A DNA stretch of 64,000 bases from Sphagnum compactum (GCA_965153455.1 OZ234502.1:10261495-10325494); one strand, 5' to 3'; numbered from the stretch's first letter, positions 33,401-45,670 are shown. The notes: generated by a model not told the origin, from the letters alone. Made by a program: numbers and translations.

Positions 33401-35192
33401 CAACAATGATGGACTCCGGGTGCTTGTAGTGGCAACCAAAATCCTCCCTTTGAAAGGATTTGAAGACTTTTCTGGCATCTCAAACCGCAAACTTGAGGTA
33501 ATCAGTGCCTGAATTTTCCCAGTCTGCATTCATTGAGTTGAGGGCTTTGAAGTTTTAGAGTTCCTTTAAGCATTTGGGACAATTAAATGTATGAATCAAT
33601 TGCTCACACAGCTTGGTCTATTTGGCCTATCATTTGTAGAGCAGTTTGCAGAGAGCGACATGGTTTTTCAGGGCTTCCTTGCATTTCTGGACCCACCAAA
33701 AGACTCTGCCAAGGATGCACTGAGAATGCTAGCACAGAAGAGTGTACGGGTGAAGGTGATGACTGGGGACACACTGGCTGTGGCTGTGAAAGTCTGCAGA
33801 GATGTGGGAATTCCCACAGAGCATGTTGTGACAGGGCCAGAGCTTTTGCTGATGGAGAAAGAGGAGTTCAACGCAACAGTGTTACAAGCTACTATTTTGG
33901 CCAAGCTCACCCCAACTCAGAAACTAGATGTCATCCAGGTAGTTAAGGTCCCATTGCCCATTCAAGGAAAATTCCACTGAATATATTCTTGTCCCTACCA
34001 AGCACTCAGGTGCTCATAAGTTGGAGAGACAAGGTCTGAATTAGATTGAGCATTCTGGAGGTCTTTTTTCCTCCTCCATTTAGATGCATATTCTTACCTA
34101 GCAGCTTGAATGGTTTGAACAGGCACTGAAAGTGGGAGCTCACACTGTTGGATTTCTTGGAGATGGTATCAATGATGCTCCAGCATTGAAAGGAGCCGAT
34201 GTAGGGATATCAGTGGACACGGCCACATCTGTGGCCAAAGATGCAGCAGACATTATTCTCCTGCAGAAGGACCTCAATGTCCTGGTGGATGGTGTATACC
34301 GTGGACGTATCACACATGGCAATTCAATCAAGTACATCAAAATGGCTGCCAGTAGCAACTTTGGGAATGTATTCTCAATTCTGGTAGCCTCAGCCTGGCT
34401 TCCTTTTGATCCAATGCGCCCAATTCACATCCTCACCCAGAATCTGCTTTATGATATCAGCCAGGTACACACACAGAGCTATAAGCTTTTTTTTATCTTT
34501 ATCTAAAGCAAAGCTCTCCAATGTTGCATGCGGTTGAGCAGTCATTGTTCACTTGGCACAGTTTCTCCTCAATTGTTAAGTTGCAGATTTCCTTATATTG
34601 AGAAACTTTGGACTACAAATCCTACAAGAAATGGATGCTTGAGAAGGTCATAGAAGCAATTTCAAAACTTCAAATGCTGATTTTTTGTGTGACTTATGTT
34701 GACTCTGTTCTACAGATCTCCATTCCCTGGGACAAGATGGATGCACATTTCACTGAGGTTCCGCACCAGTGGTCAGCAAAGGGCATTGGAATGTTCATGG
34801 TGTGCATGGGACCCATCAGCTCTATTTTCGACATTACCACATTTCTGACAATGTGGTACTATTATGGATGCCAAACAGATGCTCGTGCCTCAGAGTTTCA
34901 AACTGCATGGTTCATTGAGGGTTTGCTTACCCAAACGCTTGTTATCCACATGCTTCGCACAGAGAGGATTCCATTCTTCCAGGAGATTGCTGCACTACCT
35001 GTGTTGATCCTCACCACAATCATTGTTGCCATTGGGATTGCAATCCCCTGGACACCCATTGGAAAAGCAGAACGAATGACCCACCTGCCTGCTTCTTACT
35101 TTGGATTTGTTGCCTTGTTTGTGCTGTCCTACTGCGTCCTTGTCCAGTTTGTCAAATTTCTTTACATCAGGAAGTTCAAGAGCTGGTTGTAG
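30473..35192 (+). CDS. P3B-type (MgtA-like) Mg2+-transporting P-type ATPase, ten exons, about 941 aa
   Basis: Predicted ATP-driven cation pump of the bacterial MgtA/MgtB class (Mg2+ import in bacteria). Exons: 30473-30554, 30864-30962, 31191-31483, 31784-31992, 32213-32315, 32441-32811, 32942-33497, 33645-33938, 34123-34464, 34716-35192; all junctions are GT-AG and in phase. Motifs: GPNLL after an N-terminal GLDEQ segment; actuator-domain [10 protein letters not shown] at about 232-241 (canonical TGES, here TGEC); TM4 [12 protein letters not shown] at about 346-356, the P3B signature; DKTGTLT with phospho-Asp at about 392; [16 protein letters not shown] at about 609-613; [10 protein letters not shown] at about 682-691; NFGNVFS; C-terminal SIPWDKMD and SSIFDITTF, both typical of MgtA. 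It reaches family length. Exons 1-2 are uncertain because the N terminus is poorly conserved; an alternative acceptor at 30873 also fits. The Ser- and Ala-rich N terminus could be a targeting peptide. Membrane location is unknown. Confidence 0.93.
31681..31713 (+). repeat. Exon 3 fragment duplicated in intron 3
   Basis: The 33 bases at 31681-31713 (TGGTGGATTTTTGTGGAATG and onward to CCATCC) repeat exon 3 bases 31337-31368 with a single inserted T. The exonic copy encodes the conserved [11 protein letters not shown] stretch before TM1. The extra T puts the intronic copy out of frame. Confidence 0.9.
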
Positions 35193-36114
35193 GAGGGAGT
35201 GATGTATTAGAATTATCTCTCCAGGTAATTCATTAGATCTGTTTGCAAGCAGATCCATAAGACTAATACTGTGAGTCATATGTTTGTGCCAATAAGTTTA
35301 TAATATGCATGTGTGATTGACATGAAAGGAAGTAAGGAGAGCAGGAAATTACCAGATCTAAATGTCTGTTCGTCCACTGTCCTTATGTGGATGTGATTTA
35401 GATTGAGGTTTGTTTGTGCACACTGTCACATGTGCAAGTGAAAATCTAGTGACAGGAGGAAATGGAGCTAAGTTTAAGCTTTTAGCATTGTAACTTTCCA
35501 ATCTGTTTGTATTTGGCCCTTATGAATACGAGCAAGTTGTCTTCATGTAGGCATGAGATCCCTCCCACGCTTTAAGAAGTAGGTGTAAGATCCGTCCCCC
35601 TCATATGCCTCATTATCTACGTACATGGTAATGTTTGTCTCATGCTGTGTAGGGTTAAGCCCAACGCTGCATGCTTTACCAGAATAAGAGCAGAGTTGAG
35701 TACACACCTGATTTTGATAAAGCCCATACTCAAGGGCTTTCTCGCATAGCATCAGGTAGATTTTTTTTCCTGTGATACTCAGTACATACCCTCCGGCTAT
35801 CACAGGAAAAGAAAATTAGAAAACAAAAGTGAGTGTTTCAAGAAAACTAAATGCCCACAAGAGTGATCACTACATTTTTTTAAATGCCTGCCATTTACAA
35901 AGACAAATTCTGTGCAATAATGTGTCCTCTAACTACACCACAAAAATCCACCAGCTGTGCTTTACAATGGGTAAAAACTCAGGGGTGAGGGATATTTCCA
36001 AAAATCAACGCCGGACTCAGCTACTACCTCATTTTAGCCCCCTTATTTTAGTAGTGCTTCACCTTGGGGATTTGCTTTGCATGCACTATGGTAAATCGGC
36101 CCATCATCAATCAC
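35193..36114. other. 3' flank of the ATPase gene
   Basis: No gene. The segment TTAAGAAGTAGGTGTAAGAT and CCGTCCCCCTC (35571-35601) recurs near 50,199-50,231. A perfect 13-bp inverted repeat (TTTTCCTGTGATA 35765-35777, TATCACAGGAAAA 35798-35810) forms a hairpin. Confidence 0.5.
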
Positions 36115-36640
36115 CTGCCTATGACCGAATATTTATTTATATCTTCATCATATGTGCTTAACTTTGAGTGATTTAAAATGTTATGAGAGTGCTATCTCAA
36201 GCTTTAGAAATCATCTTTGAAGTGCAAAGGAAAAAGAGTAATGAAAAAATAACAAAAAAAAAAACAAGCTTTCCAACTTACAAAACATGTTTTTTTTCGT
36301 TTTTCTTGTCTTTGGATCACTCCTACTTTCAAACCTCATAACTTTTTTATTTCTTATTCAATTTAAAAGATTTAAAATGTTATAAGAGCGCCACCTAAAG
36401 TTCTCAGACCTTTAATAACAACAAATTGGCCTTTGTAATGTTTGGTGGTTTGCTTTCTTGAACTCTTAATCCCCTTTATTTTAGGGGGCCATAATTTTTT
36501 CGATTGTTTTTTTTTTGACAATTTTTAGTGTGTCAAATATGTTAATAAAAGAGCTTCAAATTTTAGTTGAACACCAAAAACAATAAAGCCTTCCCCTTGG
36601 ATCCAGCTTACCCTATGTGCTTAAATGTTTGGTCACTGGC
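36115..36640 (-). repeat. Dispersed repeat family A, copy 3 (inverted)
   Basis: The reverse complement aligns with 9,975-10,510: CATATGATGAAGATATAAAT, GTAGGAGTGATCCAAAGAC, GGTGGCGCTC, TTGTTGTTATTA (no Helitron at this site), AAGAGTTCAAGAAAGC, GGCCCCCTAAAATAAAGGGG, AAGGGGAAGGC. It lies about 0.9-1.4 kb after the ATPase stop. Confidence 0.8.
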
Positions 36641-36833
36641 CAATTTATCCTAACATTAAAAAATTTATTTCTAGTTTTAGTGTTAGTTGAAGGCCCCTTA
36701 GCAAGGCATCAAGCTTGACTACCAATATCCTTTGGTGGTATAGGCCTTCTTTCTATTGAGGATTATGCCCCATTTGTTTTTCTAAGGAATTGAGCTTTGG
36801 AGGTTTCATATTTGTATTTTAAGTTTCGTATTT

Positions 36834-38060
36834 TTGATAGGCCCGTTTTGGAATAATATGTTTCTCAAGTTGAGGGGGCCCACACCTGCTTTAGTCATGC
36901 CTACGTGCAACACGAGATGTCTGCCTCCTGCAACTAGAGAGATGCATCCTTCTTTTGATAATCTAGTTGTTACTTGCACCCCAGGTCTACAAGCTTCTTT
37001 GATGAACATCGACCATGACACATCCTTCAAATCTATCTTAGAGGATGATTCCATTTCCTCATCATCCAGAGCTCGCATTTGTTTTTGTTCGAGCAAGGGG
37101 GCAAGGCTATGGTTGATTGTTAGGCCATCTATCCGTTCGTTTCGCATCGCACATTTTACTTTCATTTCAACATTGCGTTTTCGCCTCAGTTTGATTCAAC
37201 CTTTGGCATCTAATCTTCTAACATGTGAATGTGGACACAGGTTGGACGCATGTTCATCGACCATGACACATCCTTAAGGTTTATCTTAAAGGATGATTCC
37301 ATTTCCTCATCATCCAAAACTCGCATTTGTTTTTGTTCGGGCAAGGGGGTAGGACTATGGTTGATTACTAGGCCATCTATTCGTTCGTTTCGCATTGCAC
37401 ATTCTATTTTCACTTCAATGTTGCATTTTCGTTTCAGTTTGATTCAACCTTTGGCATCTAGTCTTCTCACGTGTGAGTGTGGACACAAGTTGGACACATT
37501 TGGCACGCATTTAACTCGTTGCCCGTTTGGAGGTCAACGAATAGCCACACATGATGCCATCTGAAATGTTATGTATGCTCTCGCTTGAAAGAGTGGGCAT
37601 GATGTATGGAAAAAGCGATGGTACACCCTTATGTCAAGAGTTTCATTACGAATTGATCTCTACATGACCTCAAATAACGAGGTCTTTGTTGTTGAGGTGA
37701 TGGTTACTAACCTAACACGAGAGACAATGGCTTTGAGTGTCATTAATCAACTAGCATGTGCAATTATGGAACTTAACACTATTGCTTAAATCCACAAATA
37801 TAAAGGACTTCAAAAGGGGCACCATTTTATTCCAATGGCCATGGAGGTGCACGGCGCAACCGGGCATGATATGGATCGTTTCATCAAGGACTATGCTCGT
37901 CTTTTCACGATAGATGATCAAGAGGTCATTTATCTCTTGTTGGCAGGTGATGCAACTTGTCCTAGACCTCCCACTACTATTAGATCTCACGATTTACATG
38001 TTGGTGACACAAGAAAGGCCATGGGTGAAGTAGCTTCCTACTACGAGAAACTAACTTTCT
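36834..38060 (+). mobile_element. Decayed LINE 3' end (zinc-binding motif and restriction-like endonuclease)
   Basis: The plus strand encodes the C-terminal part of a non-LTR retrotransposon polyprotein: RPSIRSFRIAHFTFISTLRF, RLSLIQPLASNLLTCECGHK, a zinc-binding CECGH...FGTHLTRCPFGG motif, GQRIATHDAI, then SGHDVWKKRWYTL, RIDLYMTSNNEVFVVEVMVT (D and E spacing as in PD-(D/E)XK nucleases) and HHFIPMAMEVHGATGHDMDR. Three in-frame stops (37562, 37586, 37788) and a duplication-related frameshift disable it. Two of the stops sit where related elements, as I recall them, have Arg (RDVMYALAR), so CGA to TGA decay of methylated CpG is likely. I see no reverse transcriptase domain: it is a 5'-truncated copy. 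Confidence 0.75.
37009..37490 (+). repeat. 248-bp tandem duplication inside the LINE remnant
   Basis: The block starting CGACCATGACACATCCTT at 37009 is repeated at 37257 with about 10% divergence. Both copies run through GATGATTCCATTTCCTCATC, AGGCCATCTATCCGTTCGTT and the zinc-binding CECGH sequence up to about 37,490. In the first copy the frame breaks just after CECGHRLDA, where the second copy begins. Confidence 0.92.
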
Positions 38061-40190
38061 CCCTCTTTTTGGGCCCTTCGGGCTATGCGTCTTTTGACCT
38101 CCCCCTTTTTGTCTTCCCTAGGATGTTTATGGCCATCGTTCTTTTGTTGGTTTTTTGTGTGTTAGTAAGTTGAGGCTATATAATACAACATATGATTTCC
38201 TTCACAACATGGGGGCATTGTTTTGTTTTTGCTTGCGCTCTTACATTTTTAAGCGGGTTCTTACATTTTTTATTTTCTTATTGTTCTTTCTCTTTTCACA
38301 ACTTTTCATTTTAAAGATTTTCTTCAAGGTCTTTACATTTAGTAATGCCCTTAGACAAGACATAGGTTTTGCATGGCTATTGCCTTGTGTAGGCCCTTAT
38401 TTTGGTAATGCGATTGTGCTGGGGACCTCTACCTCCACCAGTATTATTTTTCTCATCTGATTCATAAATCCAAAAGTAGATCTGACATTGAGGATGTGGT
38501 CATCCAGATTATCCTACCTTGTGGTCAGATTTGATGTAATTTAATAAAAAACTAAGACATTGAAATTTTTCAGAAATGCCAATGGCAAAATCTTGAAAGT
38601 GTAAAGAATTCCAAGACAACATTGCCTAATTTGCTGAATTTTCAAATTGGCAAATGTGAAAACACAATAATTATTGTATCCAAATGTTTTGAACAGTATT
38701 TGTTTCCAATTTTGTGATGTAACCATATTGACAACTATCCGGACGAGGATTTAGCCATGTTTGGCTGCATGGTAGATAAGAAGTTTAAAGTCTTAAAGAA
38801 TCTTGATACTTTTAGTTACCTATAGGACCACAGAGTCTAAATGCGGTGAACTCAGCTTTTCTTTTTTCCCTTACCTTTCTGGCAAAAAATTTGAGATTCT
38901 TCCCAAAAGAACCCTTTGGGAGAGTTACAGCTCATTTTCCAATTTCACAAGAACGCTAAATTTTGCACAAAATAATTTAACTGGTCTTGAACATTCAGAA
39001 CTTGTAATCATAATTTGAAAAAAATTATATAAAAATGACTTGACAAAATATATATATAATGTAAAGTTCCAAAAACTAGAATCTTGAAATAACACAAAGC
39101 TTCATGTCCCAACACAATTGACCATTTATCCTGCAAAATTCCTTGCCCTCTAGGGCTCTTATGCAGGAGGCATGGCATTGTGCAAAACTGGTAATCCAAT
39201 TGATCCGGGAAGGATAGGACATGATAGGGAAAAACAATTCATAAAGGTACTTATATAAGTCCTTGGCAGGGGACTTCCTAGACCCCCCCACCCCCCTCTT
39301 GCAGGGGAAACCTCACTCCACGAAGTCTTTTTGGAAAGAGACCATACCTATGAAATTGCAAAGAAATCTCAACAACAATTTAAAGAAAACCCAACATTGA
39401 GTGCAGTCATTAACTTATAAGAGTTGCTAACAAAGTGTCAGCCCATCACCTTCCTTCATCACGAGTAGCATTGATATGTTACTATGACTACCCATTGACT
39501 TCACTAAGCACCCCCTACACACTGAGCCCCCAACAGCGGGTATAGATGATAATACAATACTTGTATTACCATTGTTTGCCCAAAATCTGGGCAAACAATT
39601 ATACAAAATCTGCATCCCTAGTTTCTGTCACATGTCCTGAAGCAATGGGATGACTCAGACATGATGTTGGCTAGCACTCAAGAGACACCAAGTTAGAAAA
39701 GGCTTCCTTAATTTCAAGCAGGCATTGCCCTCCTGACCACTAAACTAGACTTTAAAAAGCCATCTGAAATGCTAAAAGAAAACTGAAAGTCACTCTGAGT
39801 AAGCTTGGCCCTAAACGCTAAACACACCTCCATGTTGACAGCTAGTTCTAACCAAGCTTTATTGGATCAAATGAGAGACATCAGATCAGACAGGAACAAC
39901 TGAGTTTTGTGCTTGAGTAGAGCGCAAGCAAATATATGTATATATGAATGGTAGTATGATTGCAATTGACAAGGAATCTTGACTACCAAAATAGTGGTAC
40001 AACAAAGGTCATCCATCATGGCACCTAACCTAGTCTTGAAATGCTCTGAGCAGAACTTCAGATGCATCTATGGCACTCATCAGTGCTGCACATTCAATCA
40101 CAACACATTTCTACAATTGACCATATCCACAGTTCTGCCTATAACTCTTCACTGTCAAGCTCTGGTCTCAGAGGTAGTTCAAGCAAACTC
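38061..40190. other. Intergenic DNA between the LINE remnant and the DHHC gene
   Basis: No gene recognised. At 38,330-38,412 the words GTCTTTACATTT and GCCCTTATTTTGGTAATGC are shared with 24,020-24,120, which marks a further low-copy repeat. The rest is unremarkable AT-rich sequence; the part next to 40,190 should hold the 3' UTR of the DHHC gene (-). Confidence 0.4.
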
Positions 40191-43173
40191 TTAGCTCTCA
40201 AGATCTGGTCTCAGAGGATAGTCAAGACCATGCAGCACTGTCATCTTTTTTTGATCCTCCTGTGTGTACATGGGGAGCACCCAATAGAGCTTCCGTGTGC
40301 CAAATACCTGCCCACAGTTATCCACCCTGTTTGAGGTCAATCTCTGACAGAAGAACTTGGATTTGACACTAAGGAAGCAGAAGGCAAAACATATGGATAA
40401 ATCAACACATAAATCTGGACCTGGATCATCGAAATCCTCTAATCTACCATCAAATCCTACAGGGCATTTGCTGTATGTAAACGAACCGCATGGATATTGC
40501 ACCAGCCTATCAGAGACTGCTATCAAACTGGATGTTGTGACAGGAACAAACAGATTAAAAATCCAACTTTTCCAAGCAAGTACAAACTATATAGCTGTAC
40601 CATTCAATCTTCAGCTAAATCTTCTTATTGACATCAGGATCTGTGTACTTTCTGCACTCTGCCATCAAATCCAGGGCACTGAAGCTCCTCAATGAATGAC
40701 AATTACATCTGATTTGCCTATGCAGCAAATCATTGAGAGCTTACTTCTTGTATCCCCTGAAGTTCACACAGAGAATATTATTCTTGCATTCAACTCAGGA
40801 TCTCAGCTGTCATCACAAAGCTGCTGGCTAATGGTTGAAAGAGCAAGAATATCATGTCAATCAAAGTTGATAGAGTGTACAACAGGATTCCCAGTTGCAG
40901 GAGAAAACTCTGGGGACACATAAAGCCCCCAGTACAAAAGCACAAAGATCCAGCACAAATGATTCCATTACCTGCTCAAAATTCTTTTTGTGACCCAGGT
41001 CAAATCTCCATCTTGTGGATGCCTTCTTCTCATATGCCTGATATATAGTACAATTGAATCAGAATAAGACCATATAACCTAGCCCAACATCTTCTTCGAA
41101 GACTTCCCAAGACCCAGCATTCCAGGAGCTCAATTTAAGAACCTTAAAAGATACAGTCAATTCCTCCAAATGAGATCTGGGAAGCATCAGACACTGTTTC
41201 CGACAGCTCAAAATCATGAGGCTCATGGTGTCAACGCTTTTGTCTGTCACCTCTCAGATAAGCTGATAAGCTACTGACATTCTTCAACTTTATTATAGAC
41301 AAGTCTAGCATATCTACAATATGTGACACCACAACATGATCAAAGATACACACCATATTCCAATGCTGTAACACTGCAGCTTCACATATTGAAAGAGAAA
41401 ATGTGACGTATAGTTGTCACCACAAAGTTCTTCCATATGCAGAATTCACAGAAAGCTAACTAGCAATACATGGTGGGAGGAAAAAGGGATTGTAGCCAGA
41501 AATACCTCGATGGTGGTTGTGTTACCAGCAACCAAAGACATGTGCATGATCAGGAAGCCAAGCACACTTAAAGCAAAAGCCAGATTTAGCACTGTGCCCA
41601 AAGCAAAAAAAACAAGTTCAGTAGTGCAGGCATGGATCAAAACAAACTCCACCCAATATGTGTTTTCTCTCCTATAGAAGCATGGATCTGCAAAATAGCA
41701 TAATGGTCACAAAAATAGTCACAGATGCAAAATGCATTTCAGCATTGGAAGCAGTAAAACGTAGAGAATTCAGAATGCAAACCAAAGGCCAAGAACATGG
41801 TAGCAAGGGTGCCAGGGTGGACAGCTTCCTCCTCCACATCACTCAAGAATGCTATGAACTGTGGCAGCAGTGCAGCTGTCACCAGTGTGGTTTCCAGAAA
41901 TGTGTACAGCTGCAGCATCCTACCCACATATGTTGGACAATCTCTCTACAAAGTAGTCAAAAGCAACCAAACATACAAGAAGCTTACAACTACTACCTTG
42001 GAAGTGTGAGCACAGAACAATTGTAACCCTTTGATTAGTGCAAACTTACAAGGAAAAGAAGGAAGAATTTGTAATTGCGAGCTCCAACACAGTTGACCAC
42101 CCAAACACAGTGGTGGTCCATCTTCAGTACACATCGCCCACCTGTCCAGTGCACCAATACATGTGAACAGAGTGCTACTAGTGCAATGCAGTACCAGAAA
42201 CCTTCACAAAAAATAGCTACACCATTACAAAAAGAAACTTGAGGACCTTTTGTTGCTCAATAGACCACAAACTGAACAATCAGAAGCCAAGTGAATTTGG
42301 GAAAAAACTTACAGACGGAACAGTGATGGCACCGCGGGGGTTTGAACTGGGAACATTTACGACAGTAACGGACCAGAGGACCCTGAGGCACAGTTGGCAT
42401 GTTCAGCCCAGCAGCAGGGGTAATTGTTGATGCCAATGCAGTTGTTTGATCTTCCAAATCTTCAATTGGAGAAGGGCGCCAATTTTGTGGCACACCACCT
42501 GGATCCGTGAAGACCACCGTGAAATAGCACCAGAGTAGCATCAGCAACTGCACACACACCCACACATAATTGTCACCAGGTTCCATTCACATTTGGTTTA
42601 GATACCAACCACTATGCTACAATCTTGTGTAGAATGATCATTAGAATTGAAAAAAAAAAATAGCCTTGGTTAGAGATACATGGTCAATCCACTTTTTCTT
42701 GGCTGCCTTGTATAGACCAAATGCGTATCAATACAGGATCTGTATGCTTTGGTTTTGGCCATGTTGGATAAATCTCTAGCACTGGTATATCCTCGGGACT
42801 TGATGCACACACCACTTTTAAGTCATCTCCTTTTCACTAGAAGTGATTAACCCCAGGGACTGTTCTCATAGACTTCAAACCTAAATGCAAGTCAGCTAAC
42901 CATATCCGTTAGCAGGTATTTGTGTGTGCATGTGAGAGGGGGACAGAGATATAGAGAGACAGAGGGAGAGCCTAGAGGGGTTACCAGCACATGGAAGAGA
43001 ATGACAACAATTAGGGCAACTGCAGCTTCAGAGCCACCTTTGATGACTTGGGGTGCATAAATGGAGATGACCACTGCATAGTAGGAAACTCCCACCACTG
43101 CCAGCACCACAACAATCATGACAGAGCCAACCACCTTGAGGCCAGTGCAAAACTTGAATACATTCCATGCCAT
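40191..43173 (-). CDS. DHHC-type protein S-acyltransferase (PAT13/14-like), seven exons, 303 aa
   Basis: Predicted palmitoyltransferase that attaches fatty acyl groups to Cys of membrane-associated proteins, probably in Golgi or another endomembrane. Minus-strand exons: 43173-42985, 42547-42313, 42141-42050, 41909-41783, 41591-41506, 41037-40972, 40307-40191; all GT-AG with consistent phases. The start [13 protein letters not shown] matches the N terminus I know from Arabidopsis PAT13/PAT14. Four membrane segments lie at about residues 12-34, 48-70, 170-194 and 212-235. The Cys-rich domain runs from about 125 ([19 protein letters not shown]) to [20 protein letters not shown], with the catalytic DHHC at 150-153. 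The TTxE motif (TTIE) is at 240-243. The conserved tail [20 protein letters not shown] and [11 protein letters not shown] is present. All catalytic residues are intact. Exon 6 encodes only 22 residues. Confidence 0.95.
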
Positions 43174-44629
43174 AGTGATGCGCGGCTGCTGAATCACACC
43201 CAGCAAACCACCACCACCACCCCACTTGTTGTTGCTGTGTCTCCCACCCCAGGTTCCAAAACCCCTATTAAATGCTCGCCACGCCAGATTGCTCGCCTTT
43301 CTACAACCCTAAAAAACTCTAGATATAAGAACAACAACTACGCCTTCTGCTGCTGCCGCCGCTACAAAGTCCCTTGGAATCCATAAAACCTCCGTCCAGA
43401 GCAACAAAGCAAGCTCTGATCAGTAACCCCCCCACCTATCTATCTACACAGGGCTATGTCCAAAACTGGAAATAGCTCATTTCTCGCGAACTTCCATAAC
43501 CCATGTATCCTACACCACAATGCTTCTTCTTCGTCTTCTTCTCCGTCTTCAGAGAAACTATGTCGTCAAAGCAATTTCGCAAAACCATGTAAAGAACAGA
43601 AAAAACCCATCAAAATTGGCGCTTTCAAATTCCTTAAGCTGTAGATGCACAAACTGGCACCACCTTCAATCAATGCCGGAAGGATAACCGATCACAAACG
43701 ACAAAGACAACAACCACAACAACCATCAAAGCTGCAGGACCTGCTACTCCTCCATAGGCGCACAACAAGAATTAGGTCTACTATCTCTGGCTTAAAAACC
43801 CTCACTACAAAACTTCCAAAATACTCTGAACAACTGAGGAAAGAGCAGAACGGATTCTCTCTCGTTGCTGCCAAACTTCGGGAAGGGTGCCGACAAAAAA
43901 ACGTTGCCTACGTTTAAGACGTCGACAAAAGTCTTCCTCTTGGTGCGCGCTTTCTCTCTTCTCTCTTCTCGCGCTTCTCTCTCTTTCTCTCTCTCTTTGA
44001 TCTCTTCGCTCTCTTTGCCAAGTAAGGAAATGTTTGGAAAATGGTCCAAATTTGTGCTTCCGGTGATCGAAACAGGTGGCAAGCAAGTTCTACGGAAGCT
44101 ATCACAGTTGACTATACCACATTAGGTTTATGTAAATTGTGGGTTACATAACAAATTTAGAGTATAATTTGCTCATGACATGATGCTCGAGGTTTGAGGT
44201 TTTATGCATAGGAGAAGGGCCTAGATTGAGGCCCGTTATGGGATTTGAGGCATTCGACAAGGTTGGAGGCTGAAGGGGTGTGCCACAAATCCCATAACAG
44301 CCTCAAAGGGATTTTCTTAGGGGAATAGTAGGGTTTTCTTTATGTCGTCTTTATTGTTTTCTTTCGATTTTTAAGTTGCAGCATTCTTTTCTTTAGCGCT
44401 TTGCATTTATTCGATGTCTTTTCTTGTTGTTTTGGTTTCTTTGTCTTTCAGCTCCATTGTCTTGTTGTTTTGTTTCACTTCCATCGTCTTGTTGTTTTGT
44501 TTCACCTCCATCATTCTATTGTCTCTATTCCAACTCCATCATGTTGTTTCATCCATAGAACCGAGGAGCCTCTTGTTTTCTTGTTGGAGTGCTTGTGCTA
44601 TTAGTCTAGGACTTGACTTCATAATCAAG
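43174..44629. other. 5' flank of the DHHC gene, with CT-rich tracts
   Basis: No second gene is supported. A CTCTCTT-rich tract at about 43,948-44,018 is a GA-rich tract on the DHHC coding strand and may lie in its promoter or 5' UTR. A 31-bp unit (CCATTGTCTTGTTGTTTTGT / CCATCGTCTTGTTGTTTTGT) is repeated at 44,453-44,515. GAGGC-type words near 44,180-44,310 form loose inverted repeats (CCCGTTATGGGATTTGAGGC / CCCATAACAGCCTC). Confidence 0.45.
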
Positions 44630-45670
44630 GTGTAAACAAGGAGTAAGGACTATGAATTTTGACATAAGGATTTTGTATTCAAGATTAGTAGTTACCCTTA
44701 AAGTGTGTCAAATTCATATATGAATAAGGAGTGTAAAAGGACATTAAGTACTAAAGGACAAGGACTATCAACTAAGGACCTAATTACAATAGACAAGGGG
44801 TGAACGAGGATTAAGGACTAACAATTTTCCTAAGGACTCAATTTAGGATTGGTAGTAACCCTTAAGCATGTCAAACTCTTGAATAAAGAGAACCTCAAAG
44901 GACTAAGGCTATCACTTCAAGACTTAATTGCATTTTATGGAAGGTAAACAAGGATTAAGGATTACAAAGTTTGACAAAAAGGACTCAATTATGGACTAAT
45001 GGCGCTTACAGCATGCCAAATTTAGGAACAAGGAGTCTGAAAGGACATGAAGTGACTTGGACAAGGATTATCAACTTAAGACTTGACTGCATTATACAAG
45101 GGGTAAGCAAGTTCTCAAGACTATACATTTTAACATAAGGACTTAATTCAAGATTGGTCATGGTAATAGTTTCAAAAATGTCAATTTGACTTGTTGTTTT
45201 TGAGTTTTGACAAAATTTGATGTTAAGGGGCCTTCTTGAATCCTACAAATGAATTAATATTTATGTGGTATATGAATTGGCAATAGTGAAACTATATTTC
45301 CCCTATTTTAAAATCATACCTGAAGAAAAAATTTATCAATTTGAATCTGTAAACATGTATTATTATTTTCGATATTTTTATTTGAGGACATATGTGTAAA
45401 ACTATTTAGTTGTGGATTGATGTTGCAAATTGGGAGTTAAGGTAAACAAAAGTTTTTCTATTCTAGTCATTTCATTTGTGTTAACAAAAGGACTCAATTC
45501 AGGACTAATAGCCCTAATAGCATGCCAAATTCATGGACAAGGACTATCAACTTAGGACCCGACTGCATTATACAAGGGGTAATCAAGGTTTTAGGACTAT
45601 GGATTTTAACATAAAAATTGAATGCAGGATTGGTAATGCTTAAAGCACATGCCAAATTTAAGATTTGCAA
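44630..45670. repeat. Satellite-like tandem array, about 145-170-bp unit
   Basis: About six diverged units repeat the order AAGGACTATGAATTTTGACATAAGGA, CTCAATTCAGGATTGGTAGT, CCCTTAAAGCATGTCAAATT, GGACAAGGACTATCAACTTA, GGACTTGACTGCATTATACA, AGGGGTAAACAAGG. Unit starts fall near 44,638, 44,808, 44,952 and 45,110. After about 300 bp of unrelated sequence (about 45,183-45,485) the array resumes to about 45,670. It is non-coding. Confidence 0.85.

Noticed and set aside
43792-44105. Glu/Arg-rich minus-strand open frames
   Set aside because: They are translations of the GA-rich tract and overlap in several frames.
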